Positions 1-10,605 of a stretch of 35,319 bases of DNA are shown here, piece after piece; positions within the stretch are counted from its first letter, which is position 1, and every line of letters begins with the position of its first letter. The DNA lies in NCBI GenBank assembly GCA_001687465.1, contig LVLI01000378.1, positions 1 to 35,319 of the forward strand, read 5' to 3'. The translations under genes and the position numbers were made by a program. Source of the stretch: Halocafeteria seosinensis (lineage: Eukaryota; Sar; Bigyra; Bicosoecida). A model generated the notes under the pieces. It was not told where the DNA came from, searched no databases, and saw nothing but the letters and a program-made list of their open reading frames with translations.

Positions 1-240
1 CAGGAAGGATCTGCGTCGAACACGCTGGAAACGTACGAAAGCCGCCAATCAAAACTAAGCGAGAAGGACAGCACCGGATCTTCAACACACACCTATTCTT
101 GTATTGTCCCTCCAGACACACCATTATGCGGGCGCTTTGACCGGTTAACAGAGAGTACAATCTTTTTGCGCACTTTCAAGGCAGCCAACTTCAACGTCGG
201 TCCTAGAGAAGAGTCTAGACGGTTCGGGCGTATTTATTGA
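1..240 (+). CDS. Possible 3' end of a gene entering from the left edge
   Basis: The first reading frame is open from base 1 to a TGA at 238-240, giving 79 residues with no start in the window. The composition is Ser/Thr-rich and no family is recognised. An alternative cannot be excluded: a second frame is open from about 149 to 262, followed by a GTGTATGT donor at 263 and an AG acceptor at 318, and could continue in phase into the open frame at 319 onward. Only one of these readings can be right. The call rests on an open frame alone. Confidence 0.3.
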   Translation, partial: QEGSASNTLETYESRQSKLSEKDSTGSSTHTYSCIVPPDTPLCGRFDRLTESTIFLRTFKAANFNVGPREESRRFGRIY

Positions 241-1044
241 TTCCCAAGGGAGCATTAAGTCAGTGTATGTACATGTCTACATATATCCTATCATACTGCA
301 TTGTGTTCATTCCTTAAGGAGTATGAAGTTGGTGTGCTTGCACCGTGCGAGATGCGAAGCCATCTCAGTCGAATGCTTGAACAAGTAGAGCGGTTGTATA
401 AACAAAATTTAACAGCCTGTGCAACATTTCCTTTTCACTACCATCACCAGGTGCGCGTAGGGAGATGCAGCTTACGTTTATCGCCCTTCTGTCTCCAGTT
501 TGGCTTGGACGGTGTTCGCGCGCGCCCCCATTTGAATTGTGACGGTCCGCAGTGCTTGTGCTTGCACTGTACCGAGACTTGGGTATATATACCTGTTCGT
601 TACTTGCACAGTAATTTTTGCAGGGTATTCGCTGAACTTCCTGGAATTGCGCAGATAGCACGCAACATCAATGGATTCAAGCGTTTCGCGTTGATATGAG
701 CGCAATAAATTCGTCGCGCTAATTGGAAAGAACTGTTTCTCAGCATAGGGCATTTGCTTACACAAAGGAAACAATTCACCGCGTACATCCGAACGGATGG
801 CGTTAGCGCGGGTCAACAAAGTACAGCCACGCAATGAGCCGACGCAGCGGAACTGAAGCAGAAAATTTCAAATCTGTACTTATATAACTTTTTGATATTT
901 ACGCAATTTATACGATTGTGCATCCTATAGTCCACCAGTTGCGCACGCTTATCTTTCCCAGAGTACGCATCCATAAATTGTTTCATTGCCTTGTTTGTAC
1001 CTCATGTGCATCTCTATACACCGTAACTGTCCATATACGAGACA
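241..1044. other. Intergenic region upstream of the C2CD3-like gene
   Basis: No convincing gene is seen. Open frames at 301-699 (+, TTG start) and 478-834 (-) overlap each other and match nothing recognisable. An AT-rich stretch with TATAA lies near 881-900. This region presumably holds the promoter of the gene starting at 1045. Confidence 0.4.
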
Positions 1045-4000
1045 ATGGAAGCTCTAGCCGAGGTGACATACCAAAATTACCGCTCACATCGAACGACAGT
1101 CATACCTCCAAAAGTTCAAGGTGACATAACCGGTGAAATAGAGATCTCTGTGCCCTCTATAGTGCCTGCAGGCAAGGAACAGAGGGACAAGGGACGTATT
1201 ATACCCCCTTCTGTCTCCCATGTGAGGGCGAGAATATTGTGGTGGGGGGATGAAACCAATGAAAGGAATGACAAACAATGGGTCGATGTTAATGTTCATC
1301 ACGCTGAGAACGTGAACGAGGAGAGAGATCCGTCGTTTACCCAAAACGCGGCGGAACGCTCGCCGTCGAATACGCTGCTGTTTCCAGTAGTGGTATCCTC
1401 CTCTCCACTAAGTCGCTACTTGCGAGATATGGTACGTAATGCTGTTCAAATTTGCTAAACTGTGCTGTCATGCTTGACTGTGAATCTGCTCTCCTGCCAG
1501 AGCTCGCTGGTGATAGAAATTGCAGAGACGGAAACCAAAGGCCGTGATATAGGCTATGCGTCAATTCCTATGGAAAATATGGCTCAGCAGCTGAAGAACT
1601 ATGAGCGATTTGCTCCGTCAGGTTCTAAAGGAAAGTATCTCCGGTCCAAAGTTGCTGCTCCGATTTTTCGGAAGCGGGGTGCATCAAAGAGTGAAGGCAA
1701 TCAGTTGATAGGGTATTTACATACATTTGTTGAGATTCGTTTGGGTCCCGTCAGCTTAATTAAGAAGCATATCGAGATGAGTGGAGAAGAATCAGTCTCC
1801 AATGGTGCCTGTAGCCGGTACACCCATGAAGAGATGGGGACTGCCCACTCACCTCAAGACAGCGTCCGCAGAGAGGAGACTGGTTTGCGGCCCTTCCCCA
1901 CCCAAAGCTACTGGGGTATGGAAGAGAGTGCTCTGCACCAGATGGATTCAGCCAGTCACACCGTGTCTACTGATAGCACGGTAGCGTTGGAGGTATCTAA
2001 ACCCGCAAACATCACTGAAGAAGTGGTGACATTAACTTCTTCCTCTGAGGTAGAGACTAACGTTCGGGAAGCTACGAGTTCCGCCGCTGAAGTCAATGAA
2101 CTCTCTTCAGTCGATATAAGCCACCATGTGGACTCCGTTTCCGATCCACATACCGCATCCTGCGTTGCGGACAGCACCACCGCAACCTACACAACCACCG
2201 TCACGGTAACTGGGACTGAAGCCCTTCCCCAGGACAATATGGAATATCAGAGCGTTCTCTCAACTGTGGAAGAAAATGGCCCAGATGTCGCGGAGCTGTT
2301 GGAAGAAGTCTCATTACTCGATCAAAAGTTTCGCCAAGTGAAGAACTCTTGGTATCCCGCCGAAGGCAACGGCCCTGCTGAAGTACAAAACAATTGCAAG
2401 AATATTAGGGATGTTCACGAATCTACATATTGCGATATACCGTACAAGGCAGAGTACAACCCCCATAGCTTGTTGAACAAGAGAATTTCCGAACGTACCC
2501 CCCGAGGATTCGGAGGTAATGAAGTTCGAGAGTGGGTGGGCTCTAGCCCCCTTCCTCAGGCGCAGTCAGCGTTTGGGCGCTTTGGCATCGGTGGCGGTGC
2601 TGGGACTGTGCAGTCACAGGTCCAACAATCACTGCAGCACGTTGAGGGAAGGACGAAAGCCTCCAATGACTCCCGAAAGGCGCATGATGATGCCATCGTT
2701 GCAATGTTGAAAGAAGATGAAGGCGGGGATGGAGAGGCGCCGTATGACTGGATTGAAAACCTCCAACAGAATTTGGCTGGGGATTCTCAGGTGGAGGACC
2801 TGCTCAAAACTGCCGCGAACTGGTGGAAAGGCACAGAGCAACGAATCAGAATAGGCGACTATATTTCTCCGATGTCATCCATAGTGACATGGGCTAAGTT
2901 ACTGAGGTCTTATTGTTCTCTCATTGAAAGTGTGCATGCAACAGTTGAGAATGTCATTATAACGGTTAGGGAAGGTAGCATCGCTGCGATAAATAGTGAG
3001 AAGAAGCATGACCAAATGAAAGGGGGGGAGGGCGTCCCTAAGCGACTCTCACAACTGGATTCGGTTGCGAGGGGCTACACCAAACGTAATAAGAAACGGA
3101 GAGCGGATGACCTGCCCGCGATTTACAAGGAAACCCTAGGCAGATGGCTAAAGGAACAAAGTTGGAGGCTGGTTGTAGAGTTCCCTCCCTTGTACACTGA
3201 AGAAGATTCCAAGACAAGATTGAGACAGCATCGGGTAGTAGGATCGCTAGCCTCCAAAGTACCTAAACGTGTTGTAAACGCTTTAAAGCGCAAGGAGGAA
3301 GAATATAAGCAGTGGAAGGACAAAGACCTTGTTCTGCTTGGAGGGGAGCTTCATGACGAGCTTATTGGGAGGCTATGTGAAAGAGGAGAAATTCGTGATT
3401 ACCAACAAGCTTTGAACGAATGGTTAAACGGAAAGATACATGTGCACCTACAAAAGTTATCCGTTTCAGGGTCAGGCGAATACTTGACGTGTGCCACTGG
3501 CAGTGTGGTTCTTGGTCCTGCACTACTCAGACTTGCCAGACATGGAGTGGAGAGGGACTGTTCATCCGTACTTGTGGAAGAAAGACTCAGTATCAAGGAC
3601 GACAAGAGCAATATAGTGAGCAGGTGTGATCTCAAGGTTACGTTTGGTGAGAGTGCCCATGGCTTGAACGAGTCAGCTGTGCAGGACCCCTTACCTATTG
3701 AAGAATTAGGAAGCCCGCTTCCAAAGAACAAAACTGATATAGCAGAGCACCAAGGTTCGGCTGACTCAGTTACGTACGTGCAACAAGAAAAAGTTACAAC
3801 TGCAGCAATCGATCGATTTGTATCAAGGATATCCCCTCTGCGACAAATGAGAAATTGTGATAGGTTACTAGTTGAAAATGCTTTTAGTGTTCTTACTCCT
3901 TCAGGATTTACCAGTTTGAAGAATTTCATCCCTGAGAACCATAACAATGAGCTATGTTGTGTCGGTATTAGTATTCGTGGCCTACGGAAGTTATCGCCCC

Positions 4001-6894
4001 GCGGCGCTACATTTGACAATGGCGAGAAAAATAGAGATGGACGCTGTCGCCTTCTAGATGCTACAGTAGAGTTCTCTCTGAGGGGGCCCTCCCCCTATGA
4101 TGGAAATAAGTTTAATGGTGGTCAGAAGATAGCCTGTTTCCCCGCTTCCTGCAGACGGAGTGGCAAGTATTGTGCAGTGGATACACCTGGAAGCATGTCA
4201 ACGGAACGTGGCGCTCTTTCTGAAGTGATTCTCTATTTCCCTAGGGAATGGTTTGAATTGGCAGTTTCTAATCTCGAATATGCTCCACAGTTGCAAGCGT
4301 CGGTGAATGCTACCGTTCAATGCGGGGAGAACGTGTCCCACGACGTTTACCTTGGCTCAGTGGAGCTGCCGCTCAAAGGATTAGTGGATGTTTTACAAAA
4401 GCCTCTGACACATCAAGTACCACAACGTCTTTATAAACCATATTGGTCTCAGCAGTGTCTGCCGATCACCCGCGACGAAGGGCAGACAAATAACGGCACG
4501 TTGTGGGTTGATTCGCTCCTCGGGACGACGTTGATAAGCAGTATTGGGCAAACAGAAATGCCTTGGCTTGCCGAGAGGAGTGCATGTAGAAAAATCCAGC
4601 ACTTGTTTATATCACGAACTTCGAAGCATCGACTACCTCCGTTCTACGGTGAACATGTCTCTTCCCTCTCCAACGTTTCTGTGTCAGTAACCGCTTCCCC
4701 TGCTCTTGCCACCACAGGTAGTGCCAGGTCTGCAACGCCGACATCCGCTGAACCCTCTCAGATCAACGTTGATGTTCCAGCCTCAATCAAGTTAGAAGAG
4801 ACATGCAGGTCGGGAGCATCCCGAAGACGTTTTCTTATGCGCCATCAGTTCCATTTTATGCCGCTGGGAACGAGTTCGTCCATGCTTTCGGTTTCCCATG
4901 AAGACGGTGCGGTATTGCAGTATAGGTTTCCTCCAAACGACGCTAAGACTGTTGTAGAATCGAGCGTAATTGAATCGTGTCGTTGCTTCAGGTCAGAAGA
5001 TAACCTGCATCGACTATGGTGGTCGAGTAGCGATCAGTCATGCAACTCGTCGGCGATTCACACATTGAACCTGATCGTTGAGATGCATCGCCTGGATCCG
5101 GAAGATATTGGAGACGTTGTTCGGGGTGTTTCCCGGGCTGTGGTTGACGCAATTATCTCTAGGAAGTTTGACTGCAGTCTCCCTGTTTCGTGTGTACTTG
5201 CGGATGAAGACGATGAGGAGCGACAGCTATTGTCAGTTTTGCCTCAAACAGTAATCGCAGAAGCAGTGGAAGAGGGGTCTAACTTCCTCGTGCAGTACCC
5301 TGAACTTATAGTGAATGGCTGTATTCAGCAGCAGCCTCAAGAACTGTATTCGGATAATAGGACTGTTTCCACCATCCCAAGAGCAACCGGCGCCACCCGT
5401 GGGTTTAGCTGTCAGTTTGCAATTTCGTACAGAGTAACGATATGCGAAGCTCTGGAGTATCCTGTAAGTGAGTCTACACATAGCTACGCTCTTGAGTCTG
5501 CAGACTTACATTCTGTTGCTTGTCAAACTGAAATCGTCAATGATGGATATTTTACAACTTATCATCCCTCGATCGTGAGGAGCGACAGGGTTTCCACCGA
5601 TGCCGGGGTCGAGCCTAAGGAGGAATCAGATGAAGTCGGTACAAAGTGTGCCAGGTCAGGCTGCTCTTGCACTATGTTCACGACCGCTACTCCGAGTACG
5701 TACACGTCGGTACACTTGCCGGAGTTTTCCTACACTGACCAAGAACTGGCTTTAAGAGAGAGTGAATGCCAGCTTGATAACTTATGTACTGTAGACGGTG
5801 AGCACCCTGTGACGTGGAGCTCTGCAGACGCCATGAGCGGGCACGAAGAGGAGTCGAAGAGTTGTAGGATAGATGTTGAGTTTCAGGAAGACTGCCTAAC
5901 ATATACGTGCCCTACTGGACTGTCTATGCAAATAGCGACTGTCGCATGTCAGGGTGATATGTTATGTAGTGTAGAACGTGAGCACCCTGCTTTATTGCCT
6001 GCAAATTGGAGCTCGGAAGACGTTCCGACCGGGAACGGAGAGGTGTCGAGGAGTTACTCGTTGGACGCTGAGTTACAGGAAGGTAGCCAGACATATGCAT
6101 GCCCTACTGAACCTCCTATGCAAACGGTGACCTTCGCAACACGTGTCATCACATCTGGCTCAGAAGCTAATTCCACAGAAATATCCTCTGCTGGGGCAAG
6201 ATATGCGTCACAGAGCTTCAACGAGCGTGGACCCCTTCCGATGGATAGCTCCAATACGTCTGTGAATTGTTTAGATTTAAGAGAATGCTCATGTATAATG
6301 GAGCTAAATGCATTGAGAACGCGCACTCCGAGAGGCGACAGTTCGCTATCGGATGTGGATTATGTGCGCCTTGAAGTTGTGGTGGCGGGCTCCATGTCCT
6401 CTGGCTTATGGTGGAAGACCGGATGTATAGCAATTGAGGGGCTTGATAATCTTGATTGCTCGAGAAAATGGAGTCCTGTATCAATGAAGCAAGTTTTTGG
6501 TGAAGTCGAAGCTATCTACGTCCATGTAAGGGCATACACAGAGAGCCGAAAAGTGAACACCGAAAACCTAGCCGCTTCCTTTCGTATCTGCCATCAGACG
6601 TACGAAGGCAACCAAAATGTTGTGGACCATTCCAGTTCTATGGTGTTGGAGCTGACCTGTCGACCTTCAGCCAATAATTCCACTCTCCATGAATGTACTC
6701 GGCGTACTTTGGGTACCCATGGAACGTCTTCATTCAAGCCTGCAGCCACCGGTGGCGAGTCATCGTTGTATTCGGAAAGTTGGGCTGCGGCAGCTTTGCC
6801 ACACGGATCATCAGCAACGACCTCTCACCATGCTATATCGTGGCTGCATTCCCATGCCGATAGAATTGCTAGAGTGTTGGCTCAACAACAATAA
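1045..6894 (+). CDS. C2CD3-like centriolar multi-C2-domain protein
   Basis: Two exons, 1045-1431 and 1501-6894, joined in phase across a 69-nt GT-AG intron, give about 1926 residues. An in-frame TAA at 1024 makes the ATG at 1045 the first possible start. The N-terminal region resembles the first C2 domain of C2CD3: a VRARILWWGDE motif near residues 60-70 (human has VRVRWWGE), then SRYLRDM near 123-129 before a hydrophobic strand (human has SYLTDM). The intron falls between these last two elements. A second C2-like region lies near residues 940-1110 and ends in YLGSVELPL. The rest is Ser/Thr-rich and probably disordered, with a 60-residue internal tandem repeat at about residues 1553-1676. C2CD3 promotes centriole elongation and distal appendage assembly in animals. 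Length is close to the family (human about 2350). The gene ends 47 bp from the converging gene at 6942. The identity is motif-based; a different C2 basal-body protein is the main alternative. Confidence 0.72.
5773..6144 (+). repeat. Coding tandem repeat, two units of 180 and 192 nt
   Basis: Two adjacent units (5773-5952 and 5953-6144) encode similar 60- and 64-residue blocks. Shared landmarks in order are LC.V..EHP, WSS.D, a serine-rich stretch, E.QE....TY.CPT and MQ..T.A. Both units keep the frame. The second unit carries an extra four residues after EHP. The DNA has diverged clearly, so the duplication is not recent. Confidence 0.8.
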
Positions 6895-6941
6895 TGTTTT
6901 TACATTGAAATGTTTGTCCTACTATCATGGTACTTATTTCT

Positions 6942-9443
6942 CTACTCTAGTTCCCTTGGAGCAATCTCCCTCCATCTGCGAAGGCGCTCCTGTCGCTCGT
7001 CCGCGGCTATTTTTTCTAAATATTCCCTAGGCAATTGAGCATTGACAATAAACATTTTGGATTCATCTATGGGGATTCCTAATTCCTCCTTCCATTTTAG
7101 CATACTTAATGCCTCTCTTCTATCCGTCTTCTGTTTACTTTCGATCCAAAGTTTCCTTACTTTCTTCGTCAGGATTTTCGTTCCAAGTTTTCTTCTGCTG
7201 TTTTGCCCTTTTAGCAAGTCTTGAAGTGTAAAAAGATTCCAAAGATTTAATATTGACTCAGCACTCCCTGTTGCTCCTTCTTCGTTAGCAATTTCCGGTT
7301 TCACTCTGAGAAGCCGTCTTAAATCCATCTCCGACCGAACGTCAGCGTAACTATGACACACGTTGTTGAGCGTGGGTAGCCGTCCTTCACCTGTGGTCCT
7401 AACAGGTGCTGCAAACAGACTCTTCAAGTTTTCATTGTTTTCGGTAGCGTCTTTCCTAACTTGGGTATCAGGGGATCCTTCCCATTGTTTCTCGTTGACT
7501 GTAGCTGAGAGACTCCTTCTTCGTTCTGGCGATAAATGAATCCTGCTTGACGCTTCTCGTATCTCACCGTTTCTTTGATTCTCCTCAGGGGCATTAGGAT
7601 CAGCAACAAAAGCCAAATGCTCCATACTTGTACGCCTCCTTGCCTTCTCGAACTTGGAATAAGCATCGGGGTTGTCCAGGGGAGGATCGGTCCAATCTTT
7701 ATGCTCGGAACCTAGAAGCTCTTCTTCTTGTTGCTGTTCGGTCAGCACATCAAATTGCCGCATCCCCGCGGCAACAGCCCTTGCTGCTAGCGCATCACCG
7801 CGTCTAACAGCGAGGACCCGTGTCTCGCGGATTAAACTCCTCATCTCGTCTGTATGGGCCGAGTGTACTATCATCGCGCTCGAAGATCGCATTGGGTCAT
7901 TTGAGTTACCACCTTTCTTCGACGAAGAATGGACCATGGTTGCTCCAAATCCGGCTAGGTTGCCATCCTCATTCTTGCCTGCAGTAGCATTTGCTGTTGA
8001 GCACAGGCCGTTCTTTTTCAGCATTTCGCCGAGGATATCACCCAAGACACCAGCTTTCGACTTAATCCGTTTTAACTCGAGTCTGCGGTGCTTCTCATGA
8101 AGCCCCTCTCGGGAGTTGTCTCTGGTAGTAAATTTATTGTATCCAAAGTGTCTAGGTTTGTGGTATGTAGATGCCCATTTGCTTTCCGATACTTGTTCAT
8201 GCCTTTGGCTGCTTCTCTTGCGAAGAAATCGCATCAAACTTCGTTTACCAATTTCCCTGAGGTAGCCTTTCAGGGGAGTATCTGGAACGTCTGGTGTAAC
8301 AGGTCTAGCCATGCATTTTGTTGAGGGGACTGTAAATTTCCGCGCTTTCCGTTCATGCGTAGAACAGGGAACTGTATCAGTATCAGTGTAATCAATATCT
8401 TGACCGAAGAAAACCGATTCCGCCTGCTCTGTCATAATGCCAGGTAGTTCGTTTGTCCGTTCTGAGTCTGATGAACAGGTGCTGACGGCACTATCTCGAC
8501 GCTCATTGTAAGATTTTTTTTGTGCCTTAGAATTATGTGCGGAAATAGCCCCCTGGGTATCCAAATCAAGTCTTTCCAAGAACGTTTTGGGGCCATACTC
8601 AACTAAGGAAGAAGTGTTGCGAGCTGCTTTATCAGTAGCGTCCTTGCCAAGTGTGTTAGAAGATCCCACAAATTTGTTCGATCGGAACTGGTTTTCGTTA
8701 GGCCCGTTGTTCGCTCTCTCTAATTCAACAATTTTACTTTTGGATGCGTTGGTCACTTGCAGCTCGCTTGAGTCGTTCAACGTGTTGTCGAGTGGAGCTG
8801 CTTGGCTTCGTTGATACTCCACGTATTCCTTAAAACTTTGGAAATTAGCATCCTCAGTGTTCCTTGTCCTTGTCCTTGTAGGGTGCCTTGACAAACGCGT
8901 ACTTCCTCGTTCTACAGCACGTATGATGTCATTCACGGGATCAGAGTTATTGCCAAGAACATCTCCCCAATTGACGGAGGAGGTCGACGGTCTCTTGGAT
9001 GAGGACCACTGTGCTTGAGGGGATGATTGTCTAGAGGTGTTCTTTTTATTTTCCGAATTCTGTTTCTTCGTCATATCGAGTTCGATCCCATTGTACGATT
9101 TTATAGGTGTTTTCTGCGCTCTGGCATAGAATTTCTTTGCACAAGTCGGAGTCGACCGGCTTTTCCACTCTGTAGAGCACTTCTCAGACAGTGAATGCGA
9201 AAGATGTAAGTTGTTTGAACTAGTCGGTGCATGGACAATAGTATCATGACAGGAAAATGCTCCGGGTATTTGGGGTAATGAGAAAGAGTAAGCTTGGCTG
9301 TTGTTTCCCGCTTCCATGGGCTTCATTGGTTCTCTTTTCCGTAACGATATGGGGCTCCTTCCACCCAGTGGCTTTTGATCCGATCTCATCGTGCGTACTG
9401 TCTCCCATAGATTAGGTAAGATATGTAATTGCTGTGTTGCCAC
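6942..9443 (-). CDS. Unrecognised 833-residue basic, serine-rich protein
   Basis: A single uninterrupted frame starts at an ATG (9441-9443) and runs 833 codons. Its length, codon use and placement between supported genes make it a real gene. No family is recognised. The N-terminal two thirds are rich in Ser, Lys, Arg and Asn and probably disordered, with a short TRTRTR run from a hexamer microsatellite at 8864-8881. The last 110 residues look more ordered: LWNLFTLQDLL, a Lys/Arg-rich helix (KKVRKLWIESKQK), LKWKEELGIPIDESKMF, and a charged end with ERQERLRRWRE. It converges on the C2CD3-like gene (47 bp between stops) and diverges from the TPR gene across 339 bp. MKS1 also lies close by, so a centriole or cilium role is possible, but this is guilt by association only. 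Confidence 0.82.
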   Translation of the reverse strand: MATQQLHILPNLWETVRTMRSDQKPLGGRSPISLRKREPMKPMEAGNNSQAYSFSLPQIPGAFSCHDTIVHAPTSSNNLHLSHSLSEKCSTEWKSRSTPTCAKKFYARAQKTPIKSYNGIELDMTKKQNSENKKNTSRQSSPQAQWSSSKRPSTSSVNWGDVLGNNSDPVNDIIRAVERGSTRLSRHPTRTRTRNTEDANFQSFKEYVEYQRSQAAPLDNTLNDSSELQVTNASKSKIVELERANNGPNENQFRSNKFVGSSNTLGKDATDKAARNTSSLVEYGPKTFLERLDLDTQGAISAHNSKAQKKSYNERRDSAVSTCSSDSERTNELPGIMTEQAESVFFGQDIDYTDTDTVPCSTHERKARKFTVPSTKCMARPVTPDVPDTPLKGYLREIGKRSLMRFLRKRSSQRHEQVSESKWASTYHKPRHFGYNKFTTRDNSREGLHEKHRRLELKRIKSKAGVLGDILGEMLKKNGLCSTANATAGKNEDGNLAGFGATMVHSSSKKGGNSNDPMRSSSAMIVHSAHTDEMRSLIRETRVLAVRRGDALAARAVAAGMRQFDVLTEQQQEEELLGSEHKDWTDPPLDNPDAYSKFEKARRRTSMEHLAFVADPNAPEENQRNGEIREASSRIHLSPERRRSLSATVNEKQWEGSPDTQVRKDATENNENLKSLFAAPVRTTGEGRLPTLNNVCHSYADVRSEMDLRRLLRVKPEIANEEGATGSAESILNLWNLFTLQDLLKGQNSRRKLGTKILTKKVRKLWIESKQKTDRREALSMLKWKEELGIPIDESKMFIVNAQLPREYLEKIAADERQERLRRWREIAPRELE

Positions 9444-9782
9444 GGGTCACAACCCTTTTGGCGCGACAGCGAAGTGAACTGTCTGTACGGTATAAACTTG
9501 ACTAATGATACTCACCACTGCCAAAAACGTTGTGCAATCGCATTGTCAGTTCAATCTACAGTTTTCCCCAGCAATATGAACCAAACTAAATGGGGTGTGG
9601 ATTAAAACCGCAACGTTAACCTTTTTGATCCTTGACTGAACTTCAACGAAACAATCAATTCTCCTACCATAGATAATAAACTTAAATAAAGTGGCCAAAA
9701 ACAAATTTTCTGTGATAATTATCAGAGACGTAGTGTGTTGGGGATGATATTTATGAAGAGTAATTTAGCATTGTAGCGCAGT
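9444..9782. promoter_or_regulatory. Shared divergent promoter region
   Basis: The 339 bp between the start codons of the 833-residue gene (-) and the TPR gene (+) contain no open frame of interest. The right half is AT-rich. It must hold both promoters. No individual element can be named with confidence. Confidence 0.45.
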
Positions 9783-10587
9783 ATGGCGTCGTCGTCATTG
9801 AAACATAGAGGACCTCCTCAGGGGCATGACGAGTACAAAGCCCTCCTTAGTGAAGGAGTAGCTATCAAGGAGCAGGGAAATGAATGTTTCAAATCAGGCA
9901 AATATCAGGATGCCATAAAGCGGTATAAGAAATCTATACTCGTCACACAGTCACTAAGGGCACGAGGAAGGTCTCTTTCCATGTATCTAAACCAACAAGG
10001 CGTGGAGCCGATCAACGAGGATGTGGAGCATCAGGTGTGTATTTCCATCGTTTGGAAGGAAGGTATACTGAAACTTCTCTACTGTATGGATTACAGCTAC
10101 ATCAACTTACGGTTACGTTGTACTGCAATTTATCGGCGTGCTACATCAAAATGAATGACGGGATAAAAGCCATCCGGTACAGTGACAAGGTGTTGGAACT
10201 GGAGGAAGAGAATACCAAGGCAATGCTGCGCCGAGGACAGGGAGCCCATCTGCTTGGAGATCTGCTTAGGTAGGTGCTATGTTGTCTTCATGATAGAAGG
10301 GCTTTGGATATGTAAACTTGAGAGGATCCATTGAATTTTACAGTGCCGACGCTGTCTTAACAAGGGCGGCGAAACTACACACCAAAGCGGATGCAATCTC
10401 TAGGGCTGTACGAGAAGAACTCAAGGCGGTACGAGCAAAATTGAAGACGAAATCAAAGGGATTCGGAAAGAAGTTTGCAGAAGCATTTGGGCATTCAAAA
10501 TCTTCAAGGCCCGCTCCGATGAAAGCAGCCACAATTGCACCGACAGTAGATCCAATGATGGAGCAGGAATCCGATTCTGATGAATAG
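9783..10587 (+). CDS. Small TPR-domain protein
   Basis: Three exons (9783-10034, 10097-10269, 10344-10587) with introns of 62 and 74 nt join in phase to 222 residues. The first TPR-like helix pair is near residues 20-50 (EGVAIKEQGNECFKSGKYQDAI). A second lies near 89-125 (NLSACYIKMNDGIKAIRYSDKVLEL followed by NTKAMLRRGQGAHLLGD). A Lys-rich C-terminal tail ends in acidic ESDSDE. The layout resembles TTC9- and FKBP-type TPR co-chaperones, which bind Hsp90/Hsp70 or act as scaffolds, but no partner domain is present. The first donor is GTGTGT; using it restores the TPR frame at HQLTVTLYCNLSA. The stop is 18 bp from the MKS1 stop on the other strand. Confidence 0.83.
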
Positions 10588-10605
10588 CATTGTTTGTGGC
10601 ACGTG

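Noticed and set aside
1-1044. RFX-type X-box or other ciliary promoter element upstream of the C2CD3-like gene
   Set aside because: No convincing match to the imperfect palindrome was found by eye here or upstream of MKS1.
3399-4019. 206-codon open frame on the minus strand
   Set aside because: It lies entirely antisense to the long C2CD3-like exon and has no recognisable content.
8864-8881. TGTCCT hexamer run as a functional repeat
   Set aside because: It is a short microsatellite inside coding sequence (TRTRTR) with no further structure.
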